Below, one piece after another: positions 61,836 through 64,000 of a stretch of DNA of 64,000 nt. How positions within the stretch are numbered: position 1 is the first letter of the stretch; every line of letters starts with the position of its first letter. This DNA is from Protonemura montana (lineage: Eukaryota; Arthropoda; Insecta; Plecoptera; Nemouridae), in the NCBI GenBank assembly GCA_947568835.1, contig OX387604.1, positions 12,801,076 to 12,865,075 on the forward strand, written 5' to 3'. Made by a program: the position numbers and the translations under genes. The notes beneath the pieces are model-generated. The model did not search any database. It was given only the letters and a program-made list of their open reading frames with translations, and had not been told where the DNA came from.

Positions 61836-64000
61836 GCAGGGGTATAACAATTGCACTTAGGGCTGCGTTTAGAGGAAAAATTATTTACTCGAATAAATCA
61901 TCGTTTAAGATATTTTATTCTAGAAAAATAATAGAAAACCATGAGAATTAATCATAAATAAATAAAAAAACAGACACGTTACATTTATGTTTTTACTAAT
62001 ATAATTTATTTCCGTCTTCTATTTTATGATAACCCTAACATTTAATCCTCTTATTCGTAAAACTCAAACAATTAACTGGAATTCATCCAAGAAGCGACAT
62101 AAACTAATCAGATTCCATGTACGCTTCTTGATCTTTAAGAACCTACTTTGAGCAGTTAAGCCAGCGTCTCTTTTCATCTCTTAAACCTGTCTGACAAACA
62201 GCCGTTTCTCATCTGTCACTGCCGATCTAGAAGGTGAGCTCCTTTAATTAAAAATCCAGCATTTTCATTCACCTGCAGATCTTGTATAAAACTGTAACCA
62301 ACGCGTCCAGCTAAAGGCTTTTGTTTTGATGAATAGCTTGTTGAAGGCATGATACTCTGGCGCCGACGCGATAGAAAGCAAAAAGAAATCGACCAGAACG
62401 TAGCGACGATCGGAAGAGAACCCGGCTCCTCCATCAAAAGACCACAAAGCCGAAATAAATTGACAGCATGATGGTGTTTTGCAACGTTTCCAACTGAGCG
62501 TGATGCTAGCTCGCTATTCAAATGAGTATTGTGTAGGTGCCAATTTTCAAGTGCAACGTTCAGGTTGGTATCCGTTTGTAGAGGATACGAAAAAAATTAT
62601 AAATGTGTGAATTTGAATGTTTGCTAATTTTTCCGTTAGTTAATGTATTCATTAATGAATATTTCATACAATAATTCTAACCCAGTTATTATTGAATACG
62701 GATGTCATAAACAATAAATGAGTGAATAGTTTCATGCAAAGCATGTCACATTGTTAATTTATAACTAATAGTTAACCGAATGTTTTACCTCAAAACAAAC
62801 TTTTCAAAAAAATATGTTACGCCATAGAATTTTTTGTGAACTCATTGTTTGTAAAAAGCTATGGAATTCTTCGCTCGTTTTTTAATTAGCGATTCAAGTG
62901 GAGACTTTTGCTCCACCGAAGACATGAATGATTTTAATTCAATTGATACCTAATTTTTTAAACGCGCCCTTCCGATTTAAATGGAATTATTCGCATCAAA
63001 AGACACGCTTTTCAAAAGTGTTTTTCCGTTAAAAATGTGCAAAGTGTACAAGAAAAGTAATAAAATATGTATTTTCACTGTGGAAACTTTAGAGAAAAGG
63101 GATCTTTTTGAAGATATCTTAGATGGTATCGTATGTCTTTCTAGATCAGCTCGACCCTTGCAAGTGGTAACCAAATAAACACAACACTAGCTATTCGAAC
63201 AGAATTTTTAATTATACTGTGCACCCAGTCGAGGATACTGGATCAGCTGTACTAGGCCTTAAATTATGAAGAGCTTTAATTCACGAAACTAACCCTTATT
63301 TTCGAATTTTTCAATAGCCTCAGGTACTTGAGTTATGCATGTAATTTTCAGCATATTTTTCGAGCCAAAAATTTAGAGAAGTTTTACAAGTAGCTCTGTT
63401 TTATATCTACCCACTTGTCTGTCAAATTATTTAATTGCGTACAAAAAACTGCTGCTAGCAGTTTTATCAAGTAGTGCAGACTATTCTATAAAATGATCGA
63501 GACCATACCATCGAACTTTATACCCAATGGACTATTTTTCATACGAACTCAAGATCTGCCAGTGGCTATGGTATTTGCATTTGCAAATTATTAATATACC
63601 TACACTTTAACCAAAAAAAAGGATCCGTCGATTTTACGAACAGCTCCACAAATAGTTGAAATTGAAATATCACCGCACGTGTGTTATAAATGAAATCCTC
63701 TATTTATTCTCTTATATACAAAACAAATATGTGGCCTGTGTAAGTGATTTGTAGGGTACATTTCACTCTAGCATAGATTCTAATCTAGCTGCAAGCAAGA
63801 TGACCATCGATCTTCTTATCGTTCGAAAGGCTCGTCATCCAAGGCCCGCGAAAACCTATATTGAAGTATTTATTGAAAGGTGTCCGGCAGTTCAGAAATG
63901 GAAAACCTTTGTAGAAGAGAAACCTGTGCTCTGTGACCTGTGACCTGACTAGCTTGCCTGGTAGGGCGTTTGACAGGAAAAGCAGGAGGTAATGATTTGG

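Larger units (their letters stand above)
60184..64000. other. AT-rich right end without an established gene
   Basis: It holds an ATT/TTA-rich tract (61225-61385), the 21-bp AAGATC repeat (61660-61835) and two short plus-strand frames starting MEFFA (62861-62953) and MELFA (62981-63178), separated by 27 bases. A minus-strand frame at 62216-62521 is open but unrecognised. Nothing here is supported as a gene. Confidence 0.5.

Overview
The window is nuclear DNA of an invertebrate animal, most likely an arthropod. It is AT-rich, its genes are split by GT-AG introns of about 75 bp to 21 kb, and between exons it is filled with SINE copies, minisatellites, homopolymers and relics. There is no operon, CRISPR array or phage. 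I cannot name the species. Most open frames here are chance frames in non-coding DNA, so exons were rebuilt from protein similarity, splice sites and phase.

Layout: (1) 421-534 (-) is the first coding exon of an unidentified gene leaving the left edge. (2) 2973-5735 (+) is a two-coding-exon gene for a secreted eight-cysteine cystine-knot protein of the sclerostin/SOSTDC1 type, a BMP/Wnt antagonist family. (3) 8021-12172 (-) is a complete nine-exon ATIC gene (588 aa) for the last two steps of de novo purine synthesis, tail-to-tail with gene 2. (4) 17371-54352 (-) is a Cys-loop anion-channel subunit (glycine/glutamate-gated chloride channel class) on nine coding exons over 37 kb. The signal-peptide exon was not found. 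Its exon sizes (68, 224, 83, 135 nt) resemble those of vertebrate glycine/GABA-A receptor genes. (5) 57057-57298 (-) looks like the last exon (helix 7 and tail) of a rhodopsin-family GPCR. (6) 59842-60183 (+) holds two small exon-like segments of an unidentified protein.

Repeats: two copies of a 5S-rRNA-derived SINE (13585-13755 + and 36005-36195 -), and a separate 3' module present after the first SINE copy and alone at 50478-50570; a 775-bp element bounded by ~63-bp inverted repeats (26255-27029); tandem repeats of 14, 21, 28 and ~45 bp and a ~180-bp one next to a receptor exon; three long poly-G runs; and a probable retroposed 3' end with a 21-A tail at 58250-58270.

The genes look like unrelated metazoan neighbours (morphogen antagonist, purine enzyme, ligand-gated channel, GPCR). 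I found no convincing evidence of a new multi-gene system. The most noteworthy items are the sclerostin-like gene, the altered pore motif of the channel, the 5S SINE family with its 3' module, and the inverted-repeat element.
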